A stretch of DNA of 64,000 bases. Source: Rhizobiaceae bacterium (GTDB lineage Bacteria > Pseudomonadota > Alphaproteobacteria > Rhizobiales > Rhizobiaceae). The translations under genes and the position numbers were made by a program. The DNA lies in NCBI GenBank assembly GCA_028281105.1, contig JANQKQ010000061.1, forward strand, positions 18,538-82,537, given 5' to 3'. The notes under the pieces are model-generated. The model saw only the letters and a list, made by a program, of their open reading frames with translations. It did no database searches and was not told the DNA's origin. Below are positions 25,280-34,644 of the stretch, piece after piece (position 1 is the first letter of the stretch; the number at the start of each line of letters is the position of its first letter).

Positions 25280-26455
25280 TTATGCGTTAAGCCCCACCCA
25301 CGCCCCGTTGCGCGCCGACGAACGCACGCAGGCATCGACGAAGGCGACGCCGATCAGCCCGTCTTCGGCCGTCGGATAGACCACCTCCGCGCCCACCGCC
25401 TCGCCGGTACGCGCGGCAAGAATGGCGCGCGCCGCTTCCGTATAGAGGTTGGCGAACCCCTCCAGATAGCCTTCGGGATGACCAGGCGGAATTCGGCTGA
25501 CGCGACCCGCCGCTTCGCCGGAACCGGCGCCGCCACGGGTGATCAGCCGCTTGGGCTCGCCGAACGGCGTGAACCAGAGATGGTTGGGATGCTCCTGGGC
25601 CCATTCCAGCCCGCCCTTGGTGCCGTAGACGCGCAGTTTCAGCGCATTCTCGTTGCCCGGCGCGACCTGGCTCGACCACAGCATGCCGCGCGCACCGCCT
25701 TCAAACCGCAGCATCACATGGGCGTTGTCGTCGAGCGGCCTGCCTTCGACGAAGGTGGTCAGATCGGCAGCCAGGGAATCGAGGGTAAGCCCGGAAACGA
25801 AACACGCCAGGTTGAACGCATGGGTGCCGATGTCGCCGATACAGCCGCCCGCCCCCGACCGGGCCGGATCGGTGCGCCAGCCCGCCTGCTTCTGGCCGGT
25901 GCCCTCGAGCGCATCGGTGAGCCAGTCCTGCGGATATTCCGCATGCACCAGCCGGATTTTGCCCAGTTCGCCTCCGGCCACCATCTCGCGCGCCTGGCGC
26001 ACCATCGGATAGCCGGTGTAATTGTGGGTCAGCACGAACAGCGCGCTCGAATCGCGCGCCGCCTTGGCCAGCTTTTTCGCCTCGGGCAACGTGCCGGTGA
26101 GAGGCTTGTCGCAAATGACGTGGATGCCGCGTTTCAGGAATTCGCGGGCGACCGGATAGTGCATGTGGTTGGGCGTGACGATCGAAACCGCCTCGATGCC
26201 GCTCTTCAGCCGCCCCTCGCGCACCGCCATCGCCTTGAAGTCGGGATAGATGCGGTCCTCCTCCAGCCCCAGGGCCTTACCCGAGGCGATTGCCTTTTCC
26301 GGCGTCGACGACAGCGCGCCGGCGATGAACTCATAGTGATCGTCGATGCGCGAGGCGATGCGGTGCACCGCGCCGATGAACGCGTCGTTGCCGCCGCCCA
26401 CCATGCCCAACCTGATGCGGCCGGTGCGTTCCTCGTTGCGTCCGGTGATCGCCAT
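25280..26455 (-). CDS. Gfo/Idh/MocA-family sugar oxidoreductase
   Basis: A 391-residue NAD(P)-dependent oxidoreductase. The Rossmann motif is RLGMVGGGNDAFIGAVHRIA near the N-terminus, followed by VSIVTPNHMHYPVAREFLKRGIHVICDKPLTG with the conserved lysine-proline (DKP) and the catalytic-domain GGCIGDIGTHAFNLACFVSG carrying the aspartate and histidine of the active site. It probably oxidises a cyclitol or sugar hydroxyl to a keto group. It is downstream of a TIM-barrel isomerase with only three bases between genes, a common oxidoreductase/isomerase pairing in sugar catabolism. The precise substrate cannot be read. Confidence 0.87.
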   Translation of the reverse strand: MAITGRNEERTGRIRLGMVGGGNDAFIGAVHRIASRIDDHYEFIAGALSSTPEKAIASGKALGLEEDRIYPDFKAMAVREGRLKSGIEAVSIVTPNHMHYPVAREFLKRGIHVICDKPLTGTLPEAKKLAKAARDSSALFVLTHNYTGYPMVRQAREMVAGGELGKIRLVHAEYPQDWLTDALEGTGQKQAGWRTDPARSGAGGCIGDIGTHAFNLACFVSGLTLDSLAADLTTFVEGRPLDDNAHVMLRFEGGARGMLWSSQVAPGNENALKLRVYGTKGGLEWAQEHPNHLWFTPFGEPKRLITRGGAGSGEAAGRVSRIPPGHPEGYLEGFANLYTEAARAILAARTGEAVGAEVVYPTAEDGLIGVAFVDACVRSSARNGAWVGLNA

Positions 26456-26458
26456 CGT

Positions 26459-27517
26459 CTAGCCTCCCAGTCCTAAGATGCGCCGGTTGGCGGCGTCATC
26501 GGTGCCGGCGTCGGCGAAGTCGTCGAAGGCGCGTTCGGTCACCCGGATGATATGGTCTGAGACGAACTGCGCGCCCTCGCGCGCGCCGTCCTCGGGGTGC
26601 TTGAGACAGCACTCCCACTCGACCACGGCCCAGCCGTCGAAATCGTTGGCGGCCATCTTCGAGAACACCGCGGCGAAATCCACCTGGCCGTCGCCCAGCG
26701 AGCGGAACCGCCCTGCCCGATCGACCCAATTCTGATAACCGCTATAGACCCCCTGCCGGCCGGTCGGATTGAACTCCGCGTCCTTGACGTGGAACATGCC
26801 GATGCGGTCCTTGTAGATGTCGATATTGTCCAGATAGTCGAGACACTGCAGCACGTAGTGCGACGGGTCGTAGAGCATGTTCGCGCGCGCATGATTGCCC
26901 GTGCGCTCTAAGAACATCTCAAACGTGACCCCGTCATGCAGGTCTTCCGACGGGTGGATCTCGTAGCACAGATTGACGCCCATCTCCTCGGCATGGTCAA
27001 GGATCGGCGTCCAGCGCTTGGCCAGTTCGTCGAACGCGGCTTCGACCAGCCCGGCCGGGCGCTGCGGGAACGGGTACAGGAACGGCCACGCCAGCGCGCC
27101 TGAGAAGGTCGCTTGCGCGGTGTGTCCCAGGTGTTTAGACGCGGTGAGCGCCTTCTTGACCTGGTCGACCGCCCATTCCTGCCGCTTTTTCGGATTGCCG
27201 TGAACTTCCGGCGCGGCGAACCCGTCCATCATCTCGTCATAGACCGGATGGACGGCGACGAGCTGGCCCTGCAGGTGGGTCGAAAGCTCGGTGATCTCCA
27301 CGCCGTTCTGCCTGGCCACGCCGGCGATCTCGTCGCAATAGTCTTTCGAAGACGCGGCCTTGTCCAGATCGAACAGCCGCCCGTCCCAACTGGGCACCTG
27401 GACGCCCACATAACCGACGTCGGCGGCCCACTTGGTGATCGCGTCCCACGAGTTGAACGGCGCTTCATCGCCGGCGAATTGCGCCAGAAACAGCGCCGGT
27501 CCCTTGATCGTTTTCAT
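26459..27517 (-). CDS. Sugar phosphate isomerase/epimerase-family TIM barrel
   Basis: A 352-residue xylose-isomerase-like TIM-barrel protein. Candidate metal ligands are the glutamate in LCYEIHPSEDLHDG, the aspartate in NMLYDPSHYVLQ, the histidine in IGMFHVKDAEFNP and the glutamate in WAVVEWECCLKHP. The start ATG 27517 is preceded by GGGAGGAAG at proper spacing. It is placed between xylA and the oxidoreductase gene in one minus-strand run, so it acts on a related sugar or keto-sugar. Inosose or 3-keto-sugar isomerase is possible; the substrate is not defined. Confidence 0.82.
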   Translation of the reverse strand: MKTIKGPALFLAQFAGDEAPFNSWDAITKWAADVGYVGVQVPSWDGRLFDLDKAASSKDYCDEIAGVARQNGVEITELSTHLQGQLVAVHPVYDEMMDGFAAPEVHGNPKKRQEWAVDQVKKALTASKHLGHTAQATFSGALAWPFLYPFPQRPAGLVEAAFDELAKRWTPILDHAEEMGVNLCYEIHPSEDLHDGVTFEMFLERTGNHARANMLYDPSHYVLQCLDYLDNIDIYKDRIGMFHVKDAEFNPTGRQGVYSGYQNWVDRAGRFRSLGDGQVDFAAVFSKMAANDFDGWAVVEWECCLKHPEDGAREGAQFVSDHIIRVTERAFDDFADAGTDDAANRRILGLGG

Positions 27518-27539
27518 GTGGCTTCCTCCCAAATGCGTT

Positions 27540-28853
27540 TCATACGTAGCGGTTGACGATGTTCTCCAGAGCTTCCTGGCGACCAGAGCGCGGCTGCGGG
27601 TCGAGACCGGCGCCATGTGCCTCGTCGGCGATGTCGGCCAAGCCCATCGACCCGTCGATCATCGCGGCCGCCTCCGGCCTTTTCCATCCGGCATAGCGAT
27701 CGGCCACGGGGTCCGCGAGCGCCTTGTCCGCGGCCATCGCGGCGGCGGCCTTGAAGCCGCGCGCGCAGCAATCCATGCCGCCGATATGGGCGATCAGCAG
27801 GTCTTGCGGATCGAGCGACTGGCGGCGCAGCTTGGCGTCGAAATTGGTGCCACCGGAGGTGAACCCGCCCGCCTTGATTACTTCGTAATAGGCCAGCGCC
27901 ATCTCCGGCACGTTGTTGGGGAACTGGTCGGTATCCCAGCCGGACTGGTAGTCGTTGCGGTTCATGTCGATCGAACCGAAAATGCCCAATGCGGCGGCCA
28001 GCGCCAGTTCGTGCTCGAATGAGTGGCCCGCAAGGATCGCATGGCCCTGCTCGATGTTCATCTTGACTTCGTTTTCCAGCCCATGGGCTTTGAGAAAGCC
28101 GTAAACCGTAGCCACGTCATAATCGTACTGGTGCTTCGACGGCTCCTGCGGCTTGGGCTCGACCAGGATCGCGCCTTCGAAGCCGATCTTGTGTTTGTAT
28201 TCGACGACCAGGTTGAGGAACCGGCCAAGCTGGTTGAGCTCGCTTTTTAGGTCGGTGTTGAGCAGGGTCTCGTAGCCCTCGCGCCCGCCCCACAGCACGT
28301 AGTTCTGCCCGCCCAGGCGATGGGTGACGTCCATGCAGTCGCGCACCGTGGCCGCGGCATAGGCGAACACGTCCGGATCCGGGTTGGTCGCCGCGCCCGA
28401 CATGTAGCGCCGGTTGGAGAACAGGTTCGCCGTGCCCCACAGCAGCTTGATGCCGGTGGCTTCCATCTTGGCTTCTAGATAGTCCGCCATCTCGTTGAGC
28501 CGATCGCGGCTTTCTCTCAGAGAGGCCCCTTCCGGGCGCACGTCGTGATCGTGGAAGGTGAAGAACGGCACGCCCAGCGCCGAGAACATCTCGAACGCCA
28601 CGTCCGCCTTCAGCCGCGCCAGGTCCATGGTGTCGGCAGGGAACCACGGCCGCTCGAACGTATCGCCGCCGAACGGGTCGGTGCCCGGCCACACGAAATT
28701 GTGCCAGTAGCATACGGCGAAGCGCAGATGATCTTCCATGCGTTTGCCGGCCACCACCTCGTTGGGATCGTAATGGCGAAACGCCAGCGGGTTGGTGCTG
28801 TCGGGTCCCTCGAAGGGAATGGTGTCCAGTTTCCCGAAAAATCCGGTGCTCAC
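27540..28853 (-). CDS. xylA: Xylose isomerase
   Basis: A 437-residue class II xylose isomerase of the standard length. It starts [29 protein letters not shown] and holds the catalytic [31 protein letters not shown], the metal-binding [36 protein letters not shown] and [20 protein letters not shown]. It converts D-xylose to D-xylulose in the cytosol. GTG 28853 is chosen over longer in-frame options because the family N-terminus begins exactly there and AGAGGA lies about nine bases before. It follows xylB by 13 bases. Downstream genes extend the operon to the isomerase and oxidoreductase. Confidence 0.94.
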   Translation of the reverse strand: MSTGFFGKLDTIPFEGPDSTNPLAFRHYDPNEVVAGKRMEDHLRFAVCYWHNFVWPGTDPFGGDTFERPWFPADTMDLARLKADVAFEMFSALGVPFFTFHDHDVRPEGASLRESRDRLNEMADYLEAKMEATGIKLLWGTANLFSNRRYMSGAATNPDPDVFAYAAATVRDCMDVTHRLGGQNYVLWGGREGYETLLNTDLKSELNQLGRFLNLVVEYKHKIGFEGAILVEPKPQEPSKHQYDYDVATVYGFLKAHGLENEVKMNIEQGHAILAGHSFEHELALAAALGIFGSIDMNRNDYQSGWDTDQFPNNVPEMALAYYEVIKAGGFTSGGTNFDAKLRRQSLDPQDLLIAHIGGMDCCARGFKAAAAMAADKALADPVADRYAGWKRPEAAAMIDGSMGLADIADEAHGAGLDPQPRSGRQEALENIVNRYV

Positions 28854-28866
28854 GATGTAAATCCTC

Positions 28867-30318
28867 TCAAAACAGCTCTTTGACGGCCGGATAGGCGGCG
28901 CGGTAGCGCTGATATTGGCGCTCGAATGCGTCCGCCATGGCGGCATCGGGTTCTATTGCCTCGACGATCGCAGGCTTGGTGCACACCGAAACCGGGTCCG
29001 CATCCGCCGCCGCGATCAGCCCCAATCTAGCCGCTCCGAAGGCGGCACCGAAATCCCCTTTTTCCGGCACTTCCAGCGGCACGCCCAGCGTGGTCGCCAG
29101 CGCCGCCAGCCAATAGCGCGACGCCGAGCCGCCGCCCACCGCCAGCGCGCTTTCCAGTCCCGTTCCGGCGGCCTTGAGCGCTTCCAGGCAGTCGCGGAAC
29201 GCGAACGCCACCCCTTCCAGCACCGCGCGCGTGCCCGCCGCCCGGTCGCTGTCGTGACCCAGCCCGAGCAGCACGCCGCGGGCATTGGCATCGTTGTGGG
29301 GCGTGCGTTCGCCGGAAAGATAGGGCAGGAACAACTCGCGGCCGGGCGCGATCAGGTCTTTACCCAATTCACCGGTAAGCGTCGCGGCGTCTTCGCCGAC
29401 CAGGCCCGCATACCAGTTGAGCGCGTCGGTGGCCGACAGGATCACGCCCATCTGATGCCAGGTGCCGGGCAATGCGTGGCAAAACGTGTGCACCGCCGAA
29501 TCCGGATTTGGCCGATAGTCTCCGGTCGCTGCGAACAGCACCCCCGACGTCCCCAGCGAAGCGAAGGCGGCGCCCTCGCCCACCGCGCCGATGCCGCAGG
29601 CCGACGCGGCGTTGTCGCCGCCGCCTCCGGCCACCGGTATCCCCGCCGGCAGGCCCGTTTCGCCGGCAAGGTCGGCGCGCAGCCGTCCCGCCTGCTGCGT
29701 GCCTTCGGCCAGCGCCGGCATATGCGCGCGGTTGAGCGAGCACGCACCCAGAAGCTCGTCGCACCAGTCGCGCTTCGACACGTCGAGCCACGCGGTGCCG
29801 GCCGCGTCGGACAGGTCGCTGATATGCTCACCGGTGAGCCAAAGCCGCAAATAGTCCTTTGGTAGCAATACCTTGGCGACTTGATCGAAAATCTGCGGTT
29901 CGTTGGCCGCCACCCATTTCAGCTTCGGAGCGGTGAAGCCGGGAAAGACGATGTTGCCGGTCTTGTCGCGAAATATCGTTTGGCTATCCAATTCCGCGGC
30001 TTCGCGGTGGCTGCGCGTGTCGTTCCACAGGATCGCCGGCCGCAGCACCCGGTCGCCATCGTCCAGCAGCGTCGCGCCGTGCATCTGCCCGGATAGGCCG
30101 ATGCCGGCCGCCGCCGCCAGCGCCGAACCGTGTTCGCGGCCCAGCGAGGCGAGCGCGGCCCGGGTCGCATCCAGCCAGGCGACCGGATCCTGTTCGCTCC
30201 AACCCGAATGAGGCCGCTCTACGGTAAGCGGCGCGCTGGCGGCGCCGATGACCGTTTGGTCCTCGTCGATCAAGACGGCCTTGACCCCGGACGTTCCCAG
30301 ATCGATTCCCAGATACAT
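28867..30318 (-). CDS. xylB: Xylulokinase
   Basis: A 483-residue FGGY-family kinase that phosphorylates D-xylulose to xylulose 5-phosphate. The N-terminal phosphate-binding loop is [20 protein letters not shown]. The substrate aspartate region is [26 protein letters not shown] is the diagnostic xylulokinase stretch, and the second-domain ATP motif is [21 protein letters not shown]. It is the first gene of the xylB-xylA-isomerase-oxidoreductase run on the minus strand. A perfect FadR-type palindrome lies about 145 bases upstream. Having kinase before isomerase is common in Hyphomicrobiales. Confidence 0.93.
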   Translation of the reverse strand: MYLGIDLGTSGVKAVLIDEDQTVIGAASAPLTVERPHSGWSEQDPVAWLDATRAALASLGREHGSALAAAAGIGLSGQMHGATLLDDGDRVLRPAILWNDTRSHREAAELDSQTIFRDKTGNIVFPGFTAPKLKWVAANEPQIFDQVAKVLLPKDYLRLWLTGEHISDLSDAAGTAWLDVSKRDWCDELLGACSLNRAHMPALAEGTQQAGRLRADLAGETGLPAGIPVAGGGGDNAASACGIGAVGEGAAFASLGTSGVLFAATGDYRPNPDSAVHTFCHALPGTWHQMGVILSATDALNWYAGLVGEDAATLTGELGKDLIAPGRELFLPYLSGERTPHNDANARGVLLGLGHDSDRAAGTRAVLEGVAFAFRDCLEALKAAGTGLESALAVGGGSASRYWLAALATTLGVPLEVPEKGDFGAAFGAARLGLIAAADADPVSVCTKPAIVEAIEPDAAMADAFERQYQRYRAAYPAVKELF

Positions 30319-30737
30319 GTCCGCATTATCCTCCCGGCCACCCCTCGGCCCGCCCCTGTGGCGGCAGGCCGCGGCGTCGATTCAAGCGGTCCCATCGACA
30401 CCGTTGGGATGGCGCGGTTCAATCGCCAATTCGACCATGAACCCGTTTTCCACGGATATGTTGGTATTACCAAATCCGCGAATCGGTCAAGAGCGCGCTC
30501 GCGCTGCCGGTGAACAAACTCACGCCTCGCCGGTTGATCGGAAGTTGGATAACCCTGCATTTTTACCGTCCTGGATCGCGATTGCCGCAGCTTCTTGCAC
30601 AGAATGATAATTTGACTTAGAACACGATCAGCACCCGTCTGGTCGAACCAGTTTGACCAAAACCGATACGCCACGGATGCCGCAGGCCCGCCCAACGCAA
30701 ACGAGGGGTCGCGGGCCCGGAATTTGGGAGGAATGGA
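30319..30737. promoter_or_regulatory. Divergent promoter region with two FadR-type palindromes
   Basis: This 419-base gap separates the minus-strand xyl operon from the plus-strand isomerase operon. It holds TTGGTATTACCAA (30461-30473) towards xylB and CTGGTCGAACCAG (30639-30651) towards the isomerase gene. Both fit TGGT-N3-ACCA, the half-site spacing of FadR-subfamily GntR regulators, and such a regulator is encoded in the plus-strand operon. I see no gene in the gap; ribosome site GGGAGGAA precedes the plus-strand start. Confidence 0.65.
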
Positions 30738-31625
30738 ATGCATCTTTCAACGCACAACTGGATGCGCGCGGAGCCGCTGGACACGACGCTGCGCCGGATC
30801 AAGCAATTCGGCTACGAGAGCATCGAGATTTCCGGCGAGCCCGATCAGTACAACGTCGCCGACACCCGCGCGTCATTGAAGGAGCACGGCATCCGCTGCT
30901 GGGGCGCGGTCACGCTGATGCTCGAAGAGCGCAATCTGGCGGCCAAGGACGAGGGCCAGCGCGCCAAGTCGGTCCAGTACGTCAAAGATGTCATCACCAT
31001 GATCTCCGAGCTCGACGGCGAGATCATCACCGTGGTGCCGGCGACCGTCGGCAAGGTCGTGCCCGACGGAACGCCCGATGAGGAATGGAAATGGGTGGTC
31101 GACGCCACCAAGGAATGTTTCGACCACGCCCAGAAGCGGGGCGTGCGCATCGCGATCGAGCCGCTCAACCGGTTCGAGACCTATCTGTTCAACCGCTGCG
31201 CCCAGGCGCTGGCGCTGGCCGACGCGGTGAGCCCGCAATGCGGCGTATGCCTGGACGCCTTCCACCTCAACATCGAGGAAGAAGACATGTACGACGCCAT
31301 CCGGCTGGCCGGCGACCGTCTGTTCGACTTCCACGTCGCCGACAACAACCGTTTCGCCGCGGGCCTGGGCCAGCTCGACTGGGCGAAGATCGTGAGCACG
31401 CTGAAAGAGGTCGGCTATGACGGCGCGCTGACCAACGAGTTCGTCGCTCCCGTCGACCGCACCCCTGCGGCCCAATACGACAACATGATCGAGACCGATC
31501 CGGTAGACATTCCCCCCGAGCAGCTCAAGTTTATCGAGGACCACGGATCGAGCCTGCTGTCGGAGGAGTTCTACTCCGACCAGATGCGGATCACCGCCGA
31601 CACCATCCTGCCGTTGATCAAGTAG
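30738..31625 (+). CDS. Sugar isomerase/epimerase, tagatose 3-epimerase-like TIM barrel
   Basis: A 295-residue TIM-barrel enzyme beginning MHLSTHNWMRAEPLDTTLRRIKQFGYESIEISGEPDQY. The metal set typical of ketose 3-epimerases is visible: glutamate in VRIAIEPLNRFETYLFN, aspartate and histidine in CGVCLDAFHLNIEEED, histidine in LFDFHVADNNR and glutamate in DGALTNEFVAP. The predicted role is isomerisation or C3-epimerisation of a free sugar, or decarboxylation of a keto sugar acid as in some relatives. GGGAGGAATGGA supplies its ribosome site. It leads an operon with the enolase-superfamily dehydratase and the GntR regulator. Confidence 0.82.
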   Translation: MHLSTHNWMRAEPLDTTLRRIKQFGYESIEISGEPDQYNVADTRASLKEHGIRCWGAVTLMLEERNLAAKDEGQRAKSVQYVKDVITMISELDGEIITVVPATVGKVVPDGTPDEEWKWVVDATKECFDHAQKRGVRIAIEPLNRFETYLFNRCAQALALADAVSPQCGVCLDAFHLNIEEEDMYDAIRLAGDRLFDFHVADNNRFAAGLGQLDWAKIVSTLKEVGYDGALTNEFVAPVDRTPAAQYDNMIETDPVDIPPEQLKFIEDHGSSLLSEEFYSDQMRITADTILPLIK

Positions 31626-31645
31626 GCGTGCGCCCATGGGACAGA

Positions 31646-31665
31646 GCGTCCGCTAAGGCGGACGC
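31646..31665 (+). other. Intercistronic hairpin before the dehydratase start
   Basis: GCGTCCGC-TAAG-GCGGACGC forms a perfect eight-base stem with a TAAG tetraloop. It lies 13 bases upstream of the TTG start of the next gene and adjacent to its CGGAGAG ribosome site, so it could modulate translation or mRNA processing there. There is no T-run. Confidence 0.6.
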
Positions 31666-31678
31666 CGGAGAGTAGAAA

Positions 31679-32848
31679 TTGCGTATCAAAGCCGTACACG
31701 CGTGGTGGGTCCGCATCCCGATCGAGGTCAACGATCAGCACCGCAGCGATTTCGGCCAACTGCAGACGTTCGACGCGGCGATTGCGCGCGTCGAAACCGA
31801 CGACGGGTTGGTCGGCTGGGGAGAAGGCAAGAACGCGGCCGGCTCGGCCGGTGACTATCGCGCCCTGGTTCACCTCATCAACCACGAGTTCGCGCCGCAA
31901 TTGATCGGTCGCGATCCGCGCGATATCGCCGTCATCTGGGAGATGCTCTACAACGGCGTACGCCACGAGATCGCGGCGAAGTCCGGACACGCCATGCCGC
32001 AGATCGCCCGGCGCGGGCTGACGGTGGCCGCCATCAGCGCCATCGACATCGCGTTGTGGGATATTCTGGGCAAGTCGCTCGATCAGCCGGTGTGGCGGCT
32101 GTTAGGCGGGCGAAAGGCCGAGCGGGTGCGTGCCTATGCGTCGGGCGGCTGGGCCGGCGTGGACGAGATCGGCGCGCAATTATCGTCCTATATCGAGCGC
32201 GGCGGGTTTCGCGCGGTCAAGATGCGCGTGGGCGCCATGGACGGCGCCCCGCATGTGTCGGCCGCCCGGGTGCGCGCGGCGCGCGCGGCCATCGGCCCCG
32301 ACGTCGAACTGATGGTCGACGCCCACGGCACCTACACCGTAGCCGACGCCAAGCGCTTCATGCAGATGGTCGCCGACTGCGATCTGGCGTGGTTCGAAGA
32401 GCCGGTGACCGCCGACGACAAGATCGGCATGGCCGAAGTGCGCGCGGCCGCCCCCATGCCGATCGCGGCCGGTGAATCGGAGGCGACCCGCTTCTCCTTC
32501 CGCGAACTGGCGGTGCGCCGCGCCGCCGATATCTTCCAGCCGGACCCCGCCTTCTGCGGCGGGATCACCGAGGCCATGCGCATCGGCGCGCTGGCCAGCG
32601 CCTTCAACCTGCGCTTCGCCCCGCACCTGTGGGCCGGTGCGCCATGCTTCTTCGCCGGGCTGCACCTGTGCGCGGCCTTGCCGGCGGCGTACACGGTGGA
32701 GTATTCGCTTGGCGCTAACCCGATGATACACAAGCTCATCGATGAAACCGTCTGCGCCAGCGACGGCATGGTGGCGATCCCCGACGAACCGGGCCTCGGC
32801 TTCACCATTTCGCAAGCGTTTTTGAAGGAGCATGCGCAGGAGGTATAA
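31679..32848 (+). CDS. Mandelate racemase/enolase-superfamily sugar-acid dehydratase
   Basis: A 389-residue enolase-superfamily enzyme. After the capping domain (QTFDAAIARVETDDGLVGWGEG) the barrel has the catalytic lysine region FRAVKMRVG (about residue 181), metal ligands in LMVDAHGTYTV, WFEEPV and IAAGESEATR, and a histidine in RFAPHLWAG (about 316). This Lys/His pair and the ligand set fit the mandelate racemase or sugar-acid dehydratase groups. It would remove water from an aldonic acid to give a 2-keto-3-deoxy acid. The TTG start is preceded by CGGAGAG. The exact sugar acid is unknown; the neighbouring 2-hydroxyacid dehydrogenase may process its product. Confidence 0.85.
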   Translation: MRIKAVHAWWVRIPIEVNDQHRSDFGQLQTFDAAIARVETDDGLVGWGEGKNAAGSAGDYRALVHLINHEFAPQLIGRDPRDIAVIWEMLYNGVRHEIAAKSGHAMPQIARRGLTVAAISAIDIALWDILGKSLDQPVWRLLGGRKAERVRAYASGGWAGVDEIGAQLSSYIERGGFRAVKMRVGAMDGAPHVSAARVRAARAAIGPDVELMVDAHGTYTVADAKRFMQMVADCDLAWFEEPVTADDKIGMAEVRAAAPMPIAAGESEATRFSFRELAVRRAADIFQPDPAFCGGITEAMRIGALASAFNLRFAPHLWAGAPCFFAGLHLCAALPAAYTVEYSLGANPMIHKLIDETVCASDGMVAIPDEPGLGFTISQAFLKEHAQEV

Positions 32849-32874
32849 AGGCGCATCAAGGCATGTGAACGAGC

Positions 32875-33615
32875 ATGATCATACCGCCCAACAATCTGTT
32901 GCCCGACTTGGCCGCGTTCCTGTTTTCCAACTCGCACGAGGCCGGCGCACGCACGCCGTCGGAACGCGAACTGGCCGAGCATTTCTCCGTCAGCCGCGGC
33001 CAGATCCGCGAAGCCCTGGCGATCCTGGAAGCCATGCAGCTGATCGAGCGCCGGGCCAAGTCCGGCATCTATCTGACCCGCACCCAGACCGGGACCGAGG
33101 CCATGGCGCTGCTCGCCAAGGCCGGCATTCCGCTGACGCCGACCCAGATCTACGAGGCGGTGGAACTGCGCAAGATTCATGAGATCAAGGCCGCCGAGCT
33201 GGCGAGCGAGCGGGCGAGCGAGGAAAATTTCCAGAGGCTGCGCGAGATTCTCGGCGAATCGGAAAAACAGCTCACCATCGGCAATGGCATCGCCCAGCAG
33301 GACCGCGATTTCCACCTGGAGATCGTGCGCGCCACCCAGAACGGCCTGTTCTTCAAGGTTTGCTCGATGTTCTACATGATGGGCGAACAGCGCCTGCCCT
33401 TCTATTTCGGCAATCCCGAGCGCGGCAAACGCTCGCACCGCGAGCATCTGCAGATCTTCGACGCGCTGCAACGCCGTGACGGCAACCTGGCCCAGGCGCT
33501 GATGAGCGCGCACCTGAGCGGCGCGCAAAGCTACTGGACGGAAATTCTGGACTCCGAAAACCAGCTGGAGGACGGATCGGCAGCCGCTGCGCCGGCGAAG
33601 GCAAGCGAGGGTTAG
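32875..33615 (+). CDS. GntR-family regulator, FadR subfamily
   Basis: A 246-residue regulator. The winged helix-turn-helix is RTPSERELAEHFSVSRGQIREALAILEAMQLIERRAKSGIYL (about residues 25-66). The FCD ligand domain follows, with LRKIHEIKAAELASERASEEN, the metal-site histidine-bearing DRDFHLEIVRATQNGLF and SHREHLQIFDALQRRDGNLAQALMSAHL. Such proteins bind TGGT-N3-ACCA and usually sense sugar acids or other carboxylates. Perfect matches lie before xylB, before its own operon and before the sugar ABC binding protein, so it is the best candidate for the regulon's repressor. The start is 26 bases after the dehydratase stop. Confidence 0.9.
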   Translation: MIIPPNNLLPDLAAFLFSNSHEAGARTPSERELAEHFSVSRGQIREALAILEAMQLIERRAKSGIYLTRTQTGTEAMALLAKAGIPLTPTQIYEAVELRKIHEIKAAELASERASEENFQRLREILGESEKQLTIGNGIAQQDRDFHLEIVRATQNGLFFKVCSMFYMMGEQRLPFYFGNPERGKRSHREHLQIFDALQRRDGNLAQALMSAHLSGAQSYWTEILDSENQLEDGSAAAAPAKASEG

Positions 33616-33655
33616 CGTCGAGACGCGCAGGGCCCAACGCATCGCGAGCATCACC

Positions 33656-34630
33656 ATGCCCGTCATCTTTTCCACCCACCCACTGCACCCCGACGCGACG
33701 GCGCGTCTGGAGCAGGCTGGAACCCTGCAGATCGCTTCCACCCCCGACGAGCGGGCCATCCTCGCCGAGGCGAGCGATGCCGACATCGTCATCGTGCGCG
33801 CGCCGATCCCCGCCGAGCTGTTCGCGCGCGCGCGCAGGCTGCGCGCGGCGATCCGCCACGGCGCCGGGCTCGACATGATCCCGGTGGAAGCGGCCACCGC
33901 CGCCGGCGTGCTGGTGGCCAACGTGCCCGCGGTCAACGCGGTGAGCGTGGCCGAGCACGTATTCGCGGTCACATTGGCCCTGCTGCGACGCTCGCGCGCG
34001 ATCGACCGCGACCTGCGCACCACCGGCTGGAACGCCGGCCGCGCGCACGCGGATCTATCCCACGACCTGACCGGCCGAACGCTCGGCATCGTCGGCTTCG
34101 GCAATGTGGGCCGCGCCATCCACCGCATCGCGCACGCCGGCTTCGCGCTGGACGTGCTGACCGTGCAGCGCGCCAGCCAGTCCCTGCCGGCCGGCGTGCG
34201 TGCCGCTCCGCTCGAAACGGTGATGGGCGAGGCCGACATCGTCGTTCTGTGCTGCCCGCTCAACGACGAGACCCGCGGCATGATCGACGCCACGCAGATC
34301 GCGCGCATGAAGCCCCATGCCCTGTTGGTCAACGTCTCGCGCGGTCCGGTCATCGACGAACAAGCGCTGATCGCCGCGCTCGGCGAGGGCCGCATCGCGG
34401 GAGCCGCACTCGACGTGTTCGCCAACCAGCCGCTGGCCCCCGATCACCCGTTCTTCGGATTCGACAATGTGGTGCTGACGCCCCATCTGGCCGGCATCAC
34501 GGAGGAAAGCATGGCGCGGATGGGATCGGGCGCCGCCGACGAAGCGCTGCGCGTGCTGGCCGGCGAATTACCGAAGAACCTGGTCAACCCGGACGCGGTC
34601 GCGGGCTATCGCGAAAGATTTGCCGGCTGA
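33656..34630 (+). CDS. D-2-hydroxyacid dehydrogenase
   Basis: A 324-residue NAD(P)-dependent dehydrogenase. The nucleotide fold is RTLGIVGFGNVGRAIHRIAHAGF (about residues 142-164); VNVSRGPVIDEQAL carries the catalytic arginine and VVLTPHLAGITEESM the catalytic histidine. At the position usually occupied by the glutamate of the DVF-x-x-E-P motif the sequence is DVFANQP, with glutamine as in formate dehydrogenases and some hydroxyacid relatives. It would interconvert a 2-keto acid and a D-2-hydroxy acid, perhaps glyoxylate or hydroxypyruvate type. It follows the regulator by 40 bases and ends convergently against the ABC operon. Confidence 0.87.
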   Translation: MPVIFSTHPLHPDATARLEQAGTLQIASTPDERAILAEASDADIVIVRAPIPAELFARARRLRAAIRHGAGLDMIPVEAATAAGVLVANVPAVNAVSVAEHVFAVTLALLRRSRAIDRDLRTTGWNAGRAHADLSHDLTGRTLGIVGFGNVGRAIHRIAHAGFALDVLTVQRASQSLPAGVRAAPLETVMGEADIVVLCCPLNDETRGMIDATQIARMKPHALLVNVSRGPVIDEQALIAALGEGRIAGAALDVFANQPLAPDHPFFGFDNVVLTPHLAGITEESMARMGSGAADEALRVLAGELPKNLVNPDAVAGYRERFAG

Positions 34631-34644
34631 ACCTACTCCGGGCC

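Noticed and set aside
32332..34425. Nearly 700-codon minus-strand open frame across the GntR and dehydrogenase genes
   Set aside because: It crosses three well-supported plus-strand genes with intact motifs, and has low-complexity composition.
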